Source: Hyphomonas chukchiensis
Lineage (GTDB): Bacteria; Pseudomonadota; Alphaproteobacteria; Caulobacterales; Hyphomonadaceae
Direction of reading: 5' to 3'
DNA length: 64,000 bases
Assembly: GCF_000682695.1 (NCBI RefSeq)
Contig: NZ_AWFG01000019.1
Coordinates: 62,001-126,000 of the forward strand
The notes beneath the pieces were generated by a model. The model did not search any database, was not told the origin of the DNA, and saw only the letters and a program-made list of their open reading frames with translations. The position numbers were made by a program, and so were the translations under genes. This document shows positions 8,456 through 18,400 of the stretch, piece by piece (position 1 is the stretch's first letter; each line of letters opens with the position of its first letter).

Positions 8456-9676
8456 ATGCAAGTAGAGTTTCTTGATGCATCTGATCGGTTGCTGGCCTGG
8501 TGCCGCGATGCCGCACTGCCTTTCTGGGCAAGCAAGGGCGTCGATGCAAAGGGACGCTTCATCGAGTGCGCTTCGGCACAAGGCCTTGCCGAAATTGATG
8601 TCAGGCGCCGCGTTCGGGTGCAATTCCGTCAGGTCTACGCATTTGATCATGCCCATGTCCTGGGTCTCGGGAGCGGTCTGAAGAAAGTGGCGGACAGGGG
8701 CATGCAGCGCGCCCTCGCCGACAGTTTTTTCCAGGACGATACCAGCCGGGAGCATGGCTGTGCGCTATTGCTGGAGCCGGATGGCACGGTCGCGGACGAG
8801 ACGCGCGACCTCTACACCCAGTCCTTCTACCTGCTGGCTCTCGCCTGGCGCTACCGAGTGACCGGCGATGCGGCCTGGCTTGAAGCTGCTGACCGCCACA
8901 TTGGCTTTCTCGAGCGTGAGATGGCTTCGCCCCATGGTGGATATATCGAATCTCTTTCGGCGCATCTGCCGCGTCGCCAGAACCCGCATATGCATCTGTT
9001 CGAGGCCTTTCTGGCGCTGCATCAGATCTCGGGCCAGACCAAATACCTGAACCTTGCCCAGCGCATGTTCGATCTGTTCGAAGCGCATTTCTTCGACGCC
9101 AGGACATTCTGCGTCACCGAATATTTCACGCAGGACTGGCGACCCGATCCTCAATTGAAAGAGCTGATCGAACCGGGGCACATGATGGAGTGGGCCTGGC
9201 TCATCCACAATTTCGGAAAGCGGTGCGGGCGTGACTATGGCGCCTATGTCCGCGGTCTCTATGACAAGGCGCGCGAGATCGGCACGGATGCGGCGAGCGG
9301 TCTGTTGATCGACGAAGTGCGCTCGGACGGCACGTTCGGGTGTGGCGCGCGCCGGTCCTGGCCGCAGACGGAATACCTCAAGGCCGCCCTCGTGCTCGCG
9401 GAAGAGGGGCATGAGACCGCGCTGGGCCAGGCGGCCTTCATCATAAACGCCCTGCTGGATACGTATCTCAATACGCCCGTCCCCGGCATATGGCGCGATG
9501 CCTATGATGCTGATGGCGCCGCGACGCCGGCGCCCGCGCAGGCGAGTACATTCTATCATTACATGGCGGCGATTGGCGAAGTCGTGCGCGTGTCCGAGGC
9601 ATTACGGGCGCAGCCCGGAGCCTTTCCTGCGCCGAGATCGCGAGACAATGCGGGCCGCCTCAGAGCCGGTTCATAG
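8456..9676 (+). CDS. AGE-family (N-acylglucosamine 2-epimerase / mannose isomerase-like) protein
   Basis: A 406-residue protein predicted to fold as an alpha6/alpha6 barrel. Family signatures are RRRVRVQFRQVYAF, NPHMHLFEAFLAL and EPGHMMEWAWLI, the His and Glu positions that line the AGE active site. Members interconvert sugars at C2, for example GlcNAc/ManNAc, mannose/fructose or mannose-6-phosphate/fructose-6-phosphate; the substrate cannot be read here. An earlier ATG at 8345 gives 37 extra N-terminal residues with no family match, so I prefer ATG 8456, which gives the usual family length. Since ManC in this window lacks the isomerase domain, a mannose-phosphate isomerase role is an attractive but unproven guess. 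Confidence 0.82.
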   Translation: MQVEFLDASDRLLAWCRDAALPFWASKGVDAKGRFIECASAQGLAEIDVRRRVRVQFRQVYAFDHAHVLGLGSGLKKVADRGMQRALADSFFQDDTSREHGCALLLEPDGTVADETRDLYTQSFYLLALAWRYRVTGDAAWLEAADRHIGFLEREMASPHGGYIESLSAHLPRRQNPHMHLFEAFLALHQISGQTKYLNLAQRMFDLFEAHFFDARTFCVTEYFTQDWRPDPQLKELIEPGHMMEWAWLIHNFGKRCGRDYGAYVRGLYDKAREIGTDAASGLLIDEVRSDGTFGCGARRSWPQTEYLKAALVLAEEGHETALGQAAFIINALLDTYLNTPVPGIWRDAYDADGAATPAPAQASTFYHYMAAIGEVVRVSEALRAQPGAFPAPRSRDNAGRLRAGS

Positions 9677-9719
9677 CATAATTCAGTCTGGTCAAAGACA
9701 CTCTATCTGCGAGCGGAGA

Positions 9720-9757
9720 CAAGGCCTGCCAAGTCACGGGTGACGGCGCAGGCCTTG
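9720..9757. terminator. Perfect inverted repeat in convergent intergenic gap; possible terminator
   Basis: CAAGGCCTGC at 9720-9729 pairs perfectly with GCAGGCCTTG at 9748-9757, and inside it GTCAC (9733-9737) can pair with GTGAC (9740-9744). The hairpin lies between the end of the AGE-family gene (9676) and the end of metK (9793), which run toward each other. There is no T-run on either side, so it would be a non-canonical terminator or an mRNA 3' stabiliser. Confidence 0.5.
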
Positions 9758-9792
9758 CTCGGATCGGGTGTGGAGGGCTCTCACCCTGCGGC

Positions 9793-10974
9793 CTAGTTGA
9801 TCAGGCGCTTCAGCTCGTCGATCAGGTCCGTCTTTTCCCATGTGAACGTGCCATCGGCGCCGGGTGTGCGGCCGAAATGGCCGTAAGCGGCCGTGCCGGC
9901 ATAGATCGGGTTGTTCAGCTTCAGGTGGGTGCGGATGCCTTTTGGCGACAGGTCAAACAGTTCGCGCAGCGTCTTGGCGATGCGGGCTTCGTCGGCGAGG
10001 CCCGTGCCGTGCGTGTCGACATAGACGGACAGAGGCTGCGACACGCCGATGGCGTAGGAGACCTGGATCGTGCAGCGCTTGGCGAGGCCCGAGGCAACGA
10101 CGTTCTTGGCGAGGTAGCGCGTGGCATAAGCGGCTGAGCGGTCCACCTTGGACGGGTCCTTGCCGGAGAAGGCGCCGCCGCCATGGGGCGCTGCGCCGCC
10201 ATAGGTGTCCACGATGATCTTGCGGCCGGTAAGGCCGGCATCGCCGTCAGGGCCGCCGATGACGAACTTGCCGGTCGGGTTGACGTAGAACTTGTCTTCC
10301 GGCGGGAACCAGCCCTCGGGGAGCACGTCCTGCACGATCGGGCGGACGAGTTCGCGCAGCTCTTCGAGCGTCGCGCTCTCCTTGTGCTGGGTCGAGACGA
10401 CGATGGCGTTCACGCCGACAGGCTTTTCGTCAACATAGCGCAGCGTCACCTGGCTCTTGGCGTCGGGCTCGAATTCCGGGCGTTCGCCGGAATGGCGCAG
10501 GGCGGCCATCTTCTGCAGGATCTGGTGGGAGTAGACGAGCGTGGCAGGCATCAGCTCGGGCGTCTCGTCTGCGGCATAGCCGAACATGATGCCTTGGTCG
10601 CCGGCGCCTTCTTCGGCGTAGAGGCCCTGGCCCTCTTCAACACCTTGCGCGATCTCGGCAGATTGTCCGTGGACGTAGCAGCTGACATCCATCTTTTCCC
10701 AATGGAAGCCGTCCTGTTCGTAGCCGATCTTTTTCACGACATCACGCGCGGCCTGGATCATCTCGTCATGGGTGACGACCGCGCCATTATTGGTGCGCAC
10801 TTCGCCGGCGAGGACGACACGGTTGGTTGTCGTCAGGGTTTCGACGGCAACTTTCGAGGACGGGTCCTTGGTCAGGAACAGATCGACTATGGCGTCGGAG
10901 ATCTGGTCGGCAACCTTGTCCGGGTGGCCTTCGGCAACGCTTTCGCTGGTGAATTCAAAGTCGTTCATTTTCAT
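9793..10974 (-). CDS. metK: S-adenosylmethionine synthetase
   Basis: A 393-residue methionine adenosyltransferase. The N-terminus has the ATP/Met-binding motif [14 protein letters not shown]; the family signatures DQGIMFGYA and [16 protein letters not shown] are intact. It forms SAM from methionine and ATP. It is the third gene of a minus-strand group ahcY-purU-metK that joins SAM synthesis to removal of S-adenosylhomocysteine. The gap to purU is 32 bases. SAM demand in this genome may be raised by the many sugar methyltransferases in the window. Confidence 0.98.
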   Translation of the reverse strand: MKMNDFEFTSESVAEGHPDKVADQISDAIVDLFLTKDPSSKVAVETLTTTNRVVLAGEVRTNNGAVVTHDEMIQAARDVVKKIGYEQDGFHWEKMDVSCYVHGQSAEIAQGVEEGQGLYAEEGAGDQGIMFGYAADETPELMPATLVYSHQILQKMAALRHSGERPEFEPDAKSQVTLRYVDEKPVGVNAIVVSTQHKESATLEELRELVRPIVQDVLPEGWFPPEDKFYVNPTGKFVIGGPDGDAGLTGRKIIVDTYGGAAPHGGGAFSGKDPSKVDRSAAYATRYLAKNVVASGLAKRCTIQVSYAIGVSQPLSVYVDTHGTGLADEARIAKTLRELFDLSPKGIRTHLKLNNPIYAGTAAYGHFGRTPGADGTFTWEKTDLIDELKRLIN

Positions 10975-11006
10975 TTTCTGTTTCCTCGCAAGCGTCGCGT
11001 TTGAGA

Positions 11007-11864
11007 CTATCGGGCAAAGACAACCGTCTTGCCAGCGTTGATGAATATTCTGTGTTCGGCATGGGCCTTGACGGCGCGAAGCAGGGCCGTGCCTTCAAGG
11101 TGGCGGCCAAGCTCTATCATGTCGGCCGGGCTATATGTGTGATCTATGCCCTCTGTGGCCTGAGTGATGATCGGGCCCTCGTCGAGATCAGGCGTCACAT
11201 AATGGGCCGAGGCGCCAATCACCTTCACGCCGCGTGCATGGGCCTGATGATAAGGCTTCGCGCCCTTGAAGCTCGGCAGGAAGGAGTGGTGGATATTGAT
11301 GCACCGTCCGGCAAGCCGGGTGCAGGCCTCATTGCTGAGCACCTGCATGTAGCGCGCGAGCACGATGAGTTCGGCGCCCGTCTCTTCGATCAGCTCGAAC
11401 ATGCGGGCCTCGGCATCGGCCTTGGTTTCCGCCATGACGGGCACGTGGAAGAAAGGCAGGCCCCAGTGCGAGAAACCCTCTTCCAGCGTGCGATGGTTCG
11501 ACAGGATGCCAACCGGTTCGATTGGCAGCTCGCCGCGCCGGGCGCCGTAGAGCAGTGTGTTGGCGCAATGGTCGGATTTGGAGACCAGCAGCAGCGTCTT
11601 GACCGGCTGGCCGACCGTGTGGATGCCCCAGGTGGCGGAAAGCTCCCCGGCGGCATTCTCAAGGTCGGCCTTCAGGCCAGTGGGCACGTCATCCCCGCCT
11701 TCCGACTGGAAGACGAGGCGGGCAAAGAATCGGCCAGTATCGGGATCACCAAACGTGCGTGACGAGGCGATGAAACAGCCATGCCGTTCCATCAGCCGCG
11801 CGAGTGTGGCGACCAGACCCACCCTGTCAGGGCAGGAAAGCGTGAGGATATGCTCCTGGCTCAA
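11007..11864 (-). CDS. purU: Formyltetrahydrofolate deformylase
   Basis: A 285-residue two-domain enzyme. Residues 1-80 form an ACT-type regulatory domain ([20 protein letters not shown]). The rest is a formyltransferase fold with the catalytic stretch [20 protein letters not shown] and a later catalytic Asp in TPDLDEGPI. It hydrolyses 10-formyltetrahydrofolate to formate and tetrahydrofolate; in E. coli PurU is tuned by methionine and glycine through the ACT domain. Its place between ahcY and metK fits control of one-carbon flow to the methyl cycle. The gap to ahcY is 19 bases, so a common transcript is likely. Confidence 0.96.
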   Translation of the reverse strand: MSQEHILTLSCPDRVGLVATLARLMERHGCFIASSRTFGDPDTGRFFARLVFQSEGGDDVPTGLKADLENAAGELSATWGIHTVGQPVKTLLLVSKSDHCANTLLYGARRGELPIEPVGILSNHRTLEEGFSHWGLPFFHVPVMAETKADAEARMFELIEETGAELIVLARYMQVLSNEACTRLAGRCINIHHSFLPSFKGAKPYHQAHARGVKVIGASAHYVTPDLDEGPIITQATEGIDHTYSPADMIELGRHLEGTALLRAVKAHAEHRIFINAGKTVVFAR

Positions 11865-11883
11865 TGCCTTGCGCCGCTCCGGC

Positions 11884-13278
11884 CTAGTAGCGGTAGTGTT
11901 CTGGCTTGAACGGGCCTTCGGTCGTCACGCCGATATAGTCGGCCTGACCTTCCGAGAGCTTGGTCAGCTGTGCACCGAGCTTGTCGAGGTGCAGCATGGC
12001 CACTTTCTCGTCGAGGTGCTTGGGCAGCGTGTAGACCTTGTTCTCGTATTCGTCGGCGCGCAGGTGAAGTTCGATCTGGGCCAGCGTCTGGTTGGTGAAC
12101 GAGGCGGACATCACGAAGCTGGGGTGACCCGTGGCGTTACCAAGGTTCACGAGGCGGCCTTCGGAAAGCAGCAGGATGCGCTTGCCATCAGGGAACGTGA
12201 TCATGTCGACTTGCGGCTTGATGTTCGTCCATTCGAAATTGCGCAGGCCTTCGACCTGGATCTCGTTGTCGAAGTGGCCAATGTTGCAGACGATGGCCAT
12301 GTCCTTCATCGCGCGCATGTGGTCGACGGTGAGGATGTCCTTGTTGCCGGTCGCGGTGACGAAGATGTCGAATTTCGAGGCAGCTTCTTCCATCGTGAGG
12401 ACGTCATAGCCGTCCATGGCGGCTTGCAGGGCGCAGATCGGGTCGACTTCGGAGACGGACACGCGCGCGCCAGAACCGGAGAGCGAGGCAGCCGAGCCTT
12501 TGCCGACATCGCCATAGCCGGCGACGAAGGCTTTCTTGCCAGCCATCATCACGTCTGTGCCGCGGCGGATCGCGTCGACGAGCGATTCCTTGCAGCCATA
12601 CTTGTTGTCGAACTTGGACTTGGTGACCGAGTCGTTGACGTTGATGGCAGGGAAAGGCAGTTCGCCCTTCTTCTCGAGTTGGTAGAGACGGTTCACGCCA
12701 GTCGTCGTTTCTTCGGAGACGCCACGGATGCCGGCCTTGGTTTTTGCGAACCAGCCTGGCGAGGCTTTCATACGCTTCTTGATCTGGGCGAAGAGGAATT
12801 TCTCTTCTTCCGAGCCTGGCTTCTCGAGGAAGGCCGGATCGTTTTCGGCGCGTTCACCGAGGATAAGGTACATCGTGGCGTCGCCGCCATCATCGAGGAT
12901 CAGGTTCGGGCCTTCGCCGTTTGGCCACTGGAACATGCGGTCTGTGTAGTCCCAGTATTCTTCCAGCGTTTCGCCCTTGTAGGCGAAGACCGGCGTACCA
13001 TTGGCAGCGATCGCGGCCGCAGCGTGGTCCTGCGTCGAATAGATGTTGCACGAAACCCAGCGCACCTGGGCGCCAAGGGCTTCGAGGGTCTGGATCAGAA
13101 CGGCGGTCTGGATTGTCATGTGGAGCGAACCACAGATACGCGCGCCTTTAAGTGGCTGCGTCGGGCCGAACTCTTCGCGCGCGGCCATCAGCCCCGGCAT
13201 TTCCGTTTCGGCAATCGCGATTTCCTTGTTGCCATATTCAGCCAGTTTGATGTCGGCGACATGATAGTCGTTGGCCAT
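11884..13278 (-). CDS. ahcY: Adenosylhomocysteinase (S-adenosylhomocysteine hydrolase)
   Basis: A 464-residue hydrolase. The Rossmann motif [10 protein letters not shown] binds NAD, the TGNKDI and NIGHFDNEI segments are family-typical, and the protein ends in the conserved FKPEHYRY tail. It splits S-adenosylhomocysteine to adenosine and homocysteine and so relieves product inhibition of methyltransferases. It is the first gene of the minus-strand ahcY-purU-metK group. A ribosome site AAAGGAA lies before the ATG, within an imperfect inverted repeat described separately. Confidence 0.98.
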   Translation of the reverse strand: MANDYHVADIKLAEYGNKEIAIAETEMPGLMAAREEFGPTQPLKGARICGSLHMTIQTAVLIQTLEALGAQVRWVSCNIYSTQDHAAAAIAANGTPVFAYKGETLEEYWDYTDRMFQWPNGEGPNLILDDGGDATMYLILGERAENDPAFLEKPGSEEEKFLFAQIKKRMKASPGWFAKTKAGIRGVSEETTTGVNRLYQLEKKGELPFPAINVNDSVTKSKFDNKYGCKESLVDAIRRGTDVMMAGKKAFVAGYGDVGKGSAASLSGSGARVSVSEVDPICALQAAMDGYDVLTMEEAASKFDIFVTATGNKDILTVDHMRAMKDMAIVCNIGHFDNEIQVEGLRNFEWTNIKPQVDMITFPDGKRILLLSEGRLVNLGNATGHPSFVMSASFTNQTLAQIELHLRADEYENKVYTLPKHLDEKVAMLHLDKLGAQLTKLSEGQADYIGVTTEGPFKPEHYRY

Positions 13279-13305
13279 ATCAATGTTCCTTTATATGTTT
13301 ATGCG
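13272..13305 (-). promoter_or_regulatory. Possible operator overlapping the ahcY translation start
   Basis: On the minus strand the sequence just before and at the ahcY start reads CATATAAAGGAACATTGATATG, with outer arms CATAT and ATATG and inner AA/TT matches, so it is an imperfect inverted repeat. Some alphaproteobacterial methionine-cycle genes carry CATATAAAG-type palindromes read by ArsR-family SAH sensors. I recall this only as a general pattern, so the assignment is tentative. Confidence 0.25.
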
Positions 13306-13645
13306 TGAGCTAGCATGACGCGCAGCCGAAGGCAACGCGCATGCCTGCACGAGGTATGGGAAAACGGGAAAAATATGACATGGAGCGCCGCATAAACAGC
13401 ACATAAGGACTGTATAAATGGGACGGTGTGCCAAGGCGTGCCCCTGACAGATCGTCTTCGATGGAGGATAGCGTGTGGTTTGGGCCTTGGCCGCTGGTCG
13501 AAGCCGAACTGGCAAACGGTGGGTTTGCAGACGTTCCTACATTCGCAGCGTCGGATTATCGTCGGTCCCGCTGATCCCGCCCAGCCCTTTTTGAGGCTTC
13601 CCTGGGAGAAATGGCCGTCTCAAGCTCGGATATCCTGCAATGCTC
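13279..13645. other. Intergenic stretch of 367 bases without a supported gene
   Basis: The gap between ahcY and the glycosyltransferase gene (both on the minus strand) holds only short open frames without a good ribosome site or recognisable translation. It should carry the ahcY promoter and the end of the upstream transcript. I saw no convincing riboswitch fold and no strong intrinsic terminator by eye. Confidence 0.6.
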
Positions 13646-14674
13646 CTATACGCGCTTTGCGACGGCGGAGGATATGGGAAGCGGCGAATGGTCGGGCTTG
13701 AGGAAACGGATTGAAGTCGCAAGAGCGATCGTTTCACACATTAAATTCGTGAATGTGACAGTGGCTCGCCAGCCTATTATCGACTGCATTTTCTTGAAGG
13801 GGAAAACGTCACGACGATGGTCGCGCAGAAAATTCCTTTGACGCTGGAATTCTGGCACAAGGTTCCATTTCTTGTAGAAGTATCGCTCCGCTTTCATGCA
13901 GCGTGCAGTGTTCCAGCGCAGGCAAAAATAGGGAATTTCCCGCCAGGTGAATTTCTTGGCAACGTCATAGACAATGACGGAGGTTGGCTCATACCATATT
14001 GACCATCCGTGCTCATGGGCGTTGAAGGCCACGTCGATCTCATCAGTAAATCCTACCAATTTGGGATCGAGCGGACCAATCTGCTTCAGCATTTCGGTCC
14101 GGGCGAGCACGACATGAAATTCTGTAGAATCTGTTTCCTTTCGGACTAGCTCGCTTTTGCATTCCAGATACCGCTCATGCTCAAAGCCGTGGCGACGGTA
14201 CATTTTTCGACCATGACCTGTGTCAGTCAGCTGAAGAATGCCGCCTGCATGATGAACCTTCAGATCGGGCATACGAGACCCCGGTCCGACAAGAATTGTT
14301 GGAGTGACCAAGCCGGCACCGGTTTCCTCGGCGCATTTTACCAGGGCGGACAACCACCCCGGTGCGAAGCTGACGTCGTTGTCGATGAAGACAACATGCT
14401 TGGTATCCACCAGGGGAAGGGCGGTGTTGCGGGCATCGTTCGGAGTGATGTAACCCGGACGGCGGATATAGATGTGGTTACGCTTCTCAACTTCATCCTT
14501 CAGTTCGTCAGCTATCGCTTTTGGTGAGCCTCCATCGACATAGATCATGCGGAAAGGCAGGTCAGCGGTGTCAAAGCAGGCTTGCAGCGACATCGTGGCT
14601 TGCTCGAACCGCTCGCGCGGCGCCACGATGATGGTGACATCGGTTGGTTGACGATCAAAGGATTCGTGGGTCAT
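13646..14674 (-). CDS. Glycosyltransferase family 2 protein
   Basis: A 342-residue GT-A-fold glycosyltransferase. It starts VTIIVAPRERFEQA, has MIYVDGGSP at the nucleotide-binding strand, and FIDNDVSFAPGWL (about residues 95-107) gives the DxD-like metal motif; GPLDPKLVGFTDEIDVAF supplies the later acidic motif of the family. Base composition looks lower in G+C than in the methyl-cycle genes beside it, which suggests transfer of a polysaccharide cassette. It is divergent from the next glycosyltransferase (14806), with a 131-base gap carrying both promoters. Donor and acceptor cannot be read from the sequence. Confidence 0.85.
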   Translation of the reverse strand: MTHESFDRQPTDVTIIVAPRERFEQATMSLQACFDTADLPFRMIYVDGGSPKAIADELKDEVEKRNHIYIRRPGYITPNDARNTALPLVDTKHVVFIDNDVSFAPGWLSALVKCAEETGAGLVTPTILVGPGSRMPDLKVHHAGGILQLTDTGHGRKMYRRHGFEHERYLECKSELVRKETDSTEFHVVLARTEMLKQIGPLDPKLVGFTDEIDVAFNAHEHGWSIWYEPTSVIVYDVAKKFTWREIPYFCLRWNTARCMKAERYFYKKWNLVPEFQRQRNFLRDHRRDVFPFKKMQSIIGWRATVTFTNLMCETIALATSIRFLKPDHSPLPISSAVAKRV

Positions 14675-14790
14675 TCTACTTGCGTCCTCCAGAAACTGAA
14701 CGGCTTTCTGGTTTGCCTCGCAAGTTTTATGCCTGTCAATATTTGCTCACTCGGCATTGTTCTTGCTTGGAGAGACGATAGAAAGTGCAC

Positions 14791-14797
14791 AGGAAAG
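14791..14797 (+). promoter_or_regulatory. Ribosome binding site supporting a TTG start
   Basis: AGGAAAG ends 8 bases before a TTG at 14806, the first codon that yields a full-length glycosyltransferase N-terminus; no ATG lies in frame between the site and the conserved SVILPTYNR motif. Confidence 0.6.
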
Positions 14798-14805
14798 ACT
14801 AACCG

Positions 14806-16020
14806 TTGACCAATTCTGCAAGCAAAAGCTCACCAAGCGTCTCGGTGATCTTGCCGACATACAATCGGTCCGGCCTGATTACAGCCAGTATTGAAACATT
14901 ACTGAATCAGTCTTATCCGATTGCGGAAATTGTCGTGGTCGATGACGGATCCAGCGACAATACTGCAGAAGTCGTCGCCAAATTCGGCACCAGTGTCCGC
15001 TATATTCGTCGGGAAAATGGCGGCAAGAACGCCGCGATAAATACAGGTCTTCGTCAGGTGAGAGGTGATCTTGTCTGGATCATGGATGATGATGATCTTG
15101 CCCCGGTAGATGCGCTTGAAAGGCTCGTGTCTCCGTTCATTACGGAGCCATCAACGGCAATTAGCTATGGGGCGCTGCAGAAGTTCCGGGAAGATCCGGA
15201 GACTGGCGCGATGCGTTTTGAGCATACGCATCCCTATCCTCCCGAGGATGAAAGGTCCTTTTTCATTCACGTCATGGAAGATTGTTTCATCACGGGCCAA
15301 CCTTGCATGTTGGTACGCCGCTCGTGCTATGAGGCCATCTTTCCTCTGCCGGAAGATAAAGTCATTTCCGAAGACTATGCTGTGTTGCTTCTTCTGTCCC
15401 GTCGGTGGAATGCGGCCCGAGTCGAAGGCGTTACGCTCTTTCAACGCCAACATGATGGGCCGCGCGGACCCGCCGATATCCGTTATGCGGCCGATACTCG
15501 CAATGCGCGTTGGAGCGTCGCTGACACCGAACTGCTCCGCGAGCTTCTGCCTGATGTCACGCTTGGCGAGCTTGTTAGCAGATCGGCATCCTCGGAGCCG
15601 GAGGATGCTGTGGAACGGCGGCAAGCATATTTTCAGAAAGCAACGGTCGCTGCGCGCAAGAAGCTCTGGCCGGAGGCGCTCAGTGCGGTGCGGTATGGCG
15701 CGCGCGAGGCTCCCGGTGCCCCGCTCGGTGCGATGGATCGGATCATTCTCAGCCGCATGCTGGGCTGCCGCTACGGACTTGATGAATTAATTGCTGCGCC
15801 TGAAATACTGGATGAGCTAAGCTCGGCTTTGGAGGGACTGGATGCGCGGCGCGCGGCCATAGCCTGTATCGCTGACCCGTTGCCATATCTTATCCGAAAC
15901 AAGCTCGTCGAAAGGGATTTTCGTCGTGTGGTGAGATTGCTGGGACTCTACTGGCGTCTAACAGGCTGGCGCCAAGGCTCCAGGTTGTTGCTTTGGAAAG
16001 CATCAAAAAAAACCGCGTGA
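14806..16020 (+). CDS. Glycosyltransferase family 2 protein
   Basis: A 404-residue protein whose first 220 residues are a GT2 domain: VSVILPTYNRSGLI, then VVVDDGSSDNTAEV and the metal motif WIMDDDD. The C-terminal 170 residues are helical and similar to no domain I recognise; in related proteins this part helps bind the acceptor. The start is TTG at 14806 with an AGGAAAG site 8 bases upstream. It ends 21 bases from the end of the convergent aminotransferase gene. Its G+C looks lower than the window average. It probably adds one sugar of the O-antigen or capsule repeat. Confidence 0.85.
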   Translation: MTNSASKSSPSVSVILPTYNRSGLITASIETLLNQSYPIAEIVVVDDGSSDNTAEVVAKFGTSVRYIRRENGGKNAAINTGLRQVRGDLVWIMDDDDLAPVDALERLVSPFITEPSTAISYGALQKFREDPETGAMRFEHTHPYPPEDERSFFIHVMEDCFITGQPCMLVRRSCYEAIFPLPEDKVISEDYAVLLLLSRRWNAARVEGVTLFQRQHDGPRGPADIRYAADTRNARWSVADTELLRELLPDVTLGELVSRSASSEPEDAVERRQAYFQKATVAARKKLWPEALSAVRYGAREAPGAPLGAMDRIILSRMLGCRYGLDELIAAPEILDELSSALEGLDARRAAIACIADPLPYLIRNKLVERDFRRVVRLLGLYWRLTGWRQGSRLLLWKASKKTA

Positions 16021-16041
16021 CATGATTATCGCGATACTGGC

Positions 16042-17202
16042 CTAGCCGTTGAATCCCACCACGGCGTCGATCACGCGGTCCTGGTCGGATGGCTCAAGAT
16101 ACGGATGCATCGGCAGGGCCAGAACGTGCTGGCTGGCTGTTTCCGTCACTTTGAGGTGGCCTTCTGCTGGCGCAAAGCGGAGCGCGAAGTCCTGTTGGTG
16201 GATCGGCACCGGATAGTAGACCATGCTCGGGATGCCCTGCGCCGTCAGGTGGGCCTGCAGGCCGTCGCGCTGGTCATGCTCGATGACATACTGGGCCCAG
16301 ACCGAGCGGCCCCCCTCGATGACCCCGGGAACGGTCCTGATGGCCCCACGAAGGGCCTTGGAATACCTGTCGGCGACCTCTTGGCGCCGCTCGATCTCGT
16401 CCGCGAAGATCTTCAGTTTTTCGAGCAGAATGGCCGCCTGGATGGTGTCGAGGCGTGAGTTCATGCCAACCCGGAGGCTCAGATATTTCGGGTCGTGATG
16501 GAAGTTGCGCGTGGCCGCGTCAGTCGGCGTCACCTTTCCATAAACCCGAAGGGATTCAATGCGTTCGGCCAGCGCGCCGTCGTTCGTGACAATCGCGCCG
16601 CCATCGCCATAACAGCCGAGCGGCTTGGCCGGAAAGAAGCTGGTCGTGGCTATATCGGCCCAGTCAGACGGGTGCTTGCCGTTCAGCGTGCAGCCATAGC
16701 CCTGCGCCGTATCGGCAATGAGCTTCAGGCCGAACTCGTCACAAATTGCTTTGATTTCAGGGTAGTTCGCCGGTTGCCCGAACAGATCGACCGCGATGAC
16801 CACTTTCGGGTTCAGTTTGCCGGCTGCTTTGACGGAAGCGATCTCTGCGCGCAGGCTGGCCGGGTCCATGTTGTAGCTCGCCGCGTCGATATCGACGAAG
16901 ACGGGCGTAGCGCCGAGCCAGGGAACGACCTGCGCCGTCGCAACAAAGGTGAAGCTGGGGCAGAACACGGCGTCGCCGGGCTTCAGCTCCCACGCCATCA
17001 GCGCGAGGGCGAGGGCATCCGTCCCATTGGCACAGCTGACGGCGTGCTTGGCGCCGCACCAGGCCGCGAGCTGTTTTTCCAGTTCGGTGACTTCCGGGCC
17101 GAGCACATAGCGGCCGCTTTCAACAACACCCTGGATGGCCGCGTTGATCTCGGTCTCGATCCGCTTGCGCTGTGCCTGAAGGTCGATGAAGGGAAGGCTC
17201 AT
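16042..17202 (-). CDS. DegT/DnrJ/EryC1/StrS-family nucleotide-sugar aminotransferase (WbpE-like)
   Basis: A 386-residue PLP enzyme. It starts with FIDLQAQRKRI, has CANGTDALALAL around the cofactor phosphate site, DTAQGYG for the Asp that contacts the pyridine nitrogen, and SFFPAKPLGCYGDGG with the PLP lysine. These stretches resemble WbpE/WlbC-type 3-aminotransferases acting on UDP-3-keto sugars, more than perosamine synthases, though substrate class is an inference. It uses glutamate to aminate a ketosugar nucleotide. No matching UDP-sugar 3-dehydrogenase was seen in the window, so its substrate must come from genes elsewhere or from one of the keto intermediates made here. Confidence 0.92.
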   Translation of the reverse strand: MSLPFIDLQAQRKRIETEINAAIQGVVESGRYVLGPEVTELEKQLAAWCGAKHAVSCANGTDALALALMAWELKPGDAVFCPSFTFVATAQVVPWLGATPVFVDIDAASYNMDPASLRAEIASVKAAGKLNPKVVIAVDLFGQPANYPEIKAICDEFGLKLIADTAQGYGCTLNGKHPSDWADIATTSFFPAKPLGCYGDGGAIVTNDGALAERIESLRVYGKVTPTDAATRNFHHDPKYLSLRVGMNSRLDTIQAAILLEKLKIFADEIERRQEVADRYSKALRGAIRTVPGVIEGGRSVWAQYVIEHDQRDGLQAHLTAQGIPSMVYYPVPIHQQDFALRFAPAEGHLKVTETASQHVLALPMHPYLEPSDQDRVIDAVVGFNG

Positions 17203-17359
17203 TGGGGAAAATCCTCACAATACTGGGGTCATGTCTCTGGCGCCAAGCGGATAGGGCGTTGTCCCGGATGGGGCAAATCACAGTCCGTTACGCAATCCGA
17301 CGTGGGCTTGCGCCATGGGTGTTTGACAATCAAGGTGGCGTCAACCAGAACACATTCGC

Positions 17360-18400
17360 ATGGTCGCCGTCTCTGTCATCATTGTAAATTATAATGGCGA
17401 GGCGTTCCTGCAGCAGGCGCTGGATTCGCTGCGCGCGCAGAGCTTCCGCAATTTCGAAGTTCTACTGGTGGATAATGCTTCCTCCGATGGTTCAGCTGAC
17501 AATCTGAATTCCGAGGGCTTGCCGGGCTATCGTTTCCTGCCCCAGACCGAGAATCTCGGCTTCGCTGGTGGCAATAATCTGGCTGCCAAAGTGGCCACAG
17601 GCACCTGGCTTGCGCTGTTCAATCCCGACGCAGTGGCCAATCCCGATTGGCTGGAGCGCGTCATGGCGGCCACCGAGCGCCACCCGGACACGACCATGTT
17701 TGCCTGCGCGCAATATGCGCTGGAGGACCCGTCCATCATGGATGGCGCCGGCGACTGCTATCTCGGGTTCGGCATCCCATGGCGCGGTGGTTTCGGCTTG
17801 CCGGCAGAGCCGCTGACAGAGGGGGAGTGCTTCTCGCCGTGCGGGGCTTCGGCTGTATTCAAGCGATCCGTTTTCGAGGCGCATGGAGGCTTTGACGAGC
17901 GCTTCTTCTGCTATTGCGAGGATGTCGACCTTGGCTACCGAATGCGGCTGGCGGGAGAGCGCTGCGTCTTCCTGCCGGATGCGATTATCCGCCATGCAGG
18001 CAGTGGCATTTCCGGGCGCGCGAGCGAGTTTGCGATCTTCCACGGTACGCGCAACCGGATGTGGACCTATGCCAAGAATACTCCGGGACTGCTGCTATGG
18101 CTGACGCTGCCGGGCCATGTGGCGCTAACGCTGGCAATCTTTCTGCGTGGGTTCATGACAGGGCGGGCAGGCCCAACATGGCGCGGCATCAAGGCCGGGC
18201 TTGCGGGACTGGGCGCCCTAAAGAAAGACAAACGCTACGGCCCGCCTGAGCGGTCGGTGGGCCTCGCGGATCTTTGCTACGCAATGGCATGGAACCCCAA
18301 GCGCCTTTTCGACAGGCGACCGGTCATTCGTCCGCTGCGGGCACCGAAGGCTGTGACGCCGGATGCGCCGGTATCGGCAGGCGATCGTGCGCATGGCTGA
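17360..18400 (+). CDS. Glycosyltransferase family 2 protein (rhamnosyltransferase-like)
   Basis: A 346-residue GT2 enzyme with a start typical of the WbbL/RfbF rhamnosyltransferase group: VSVIIVNYNGEAFLQQAL, LLVDNASSDGS, ENLGFAGGNN and FNPDAV (the D-x-D-like element), then FFCYCEDVDLGYRMRLAG. WbbL-type enzymes use dTDP-rhamnose, which the rfb genes at the start of the window provide; this substrate is inferred. A hydrophobic segment near residues 246-268 may tether it to the membrane. Its stop overlaps the start of the next glycosyltransferase. Confidence 0.88.
   Translation: MVAVSVIIVNYNGEAFLQQALDSLRAQSFRNFEVLLVDNASSDGSADNLNSEGLPGYRFLPQTENLGFAGGNNLAAKVATGTWLALFNPDAVANPDWLERVMAATERHPDTTMFACAQYALEDPSIMDGAGDCYLGFGIPWRGGFGLPAEPLTEGECFSPCGASAVFKRSVFEAHGGFDERFFCYCEDVDLGYRMRLAGERCVFLPDAIIRHAGSGISGRASEFAIFHGTRNRMWTYAKNTPGLLLWLTLPGHVALTLAIFLRGFMTGRAGPTWRGIKAGLAGLGALKKDKRYGPPERSVGLADLCYAMAWNPKRLFDRRPVIRPLRAPKAVTPDAPVSAGDRAHG

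Noticed and set aside
10975-11006. A SAM-sensing riboswitch before metK
   Set aside because: The gap to purU is only 32 bases, too short for a known SAM riboswitch, and no matching fold was seen before ahcY either.
11557-13308. A 583-codon open frame antisense to ahcY and the purU start
   Set aside because: It mirrors the codon pattern of ahcY, has no recognisable domain and overlaps two certain genes; high G+C at third positions makes such shadows.
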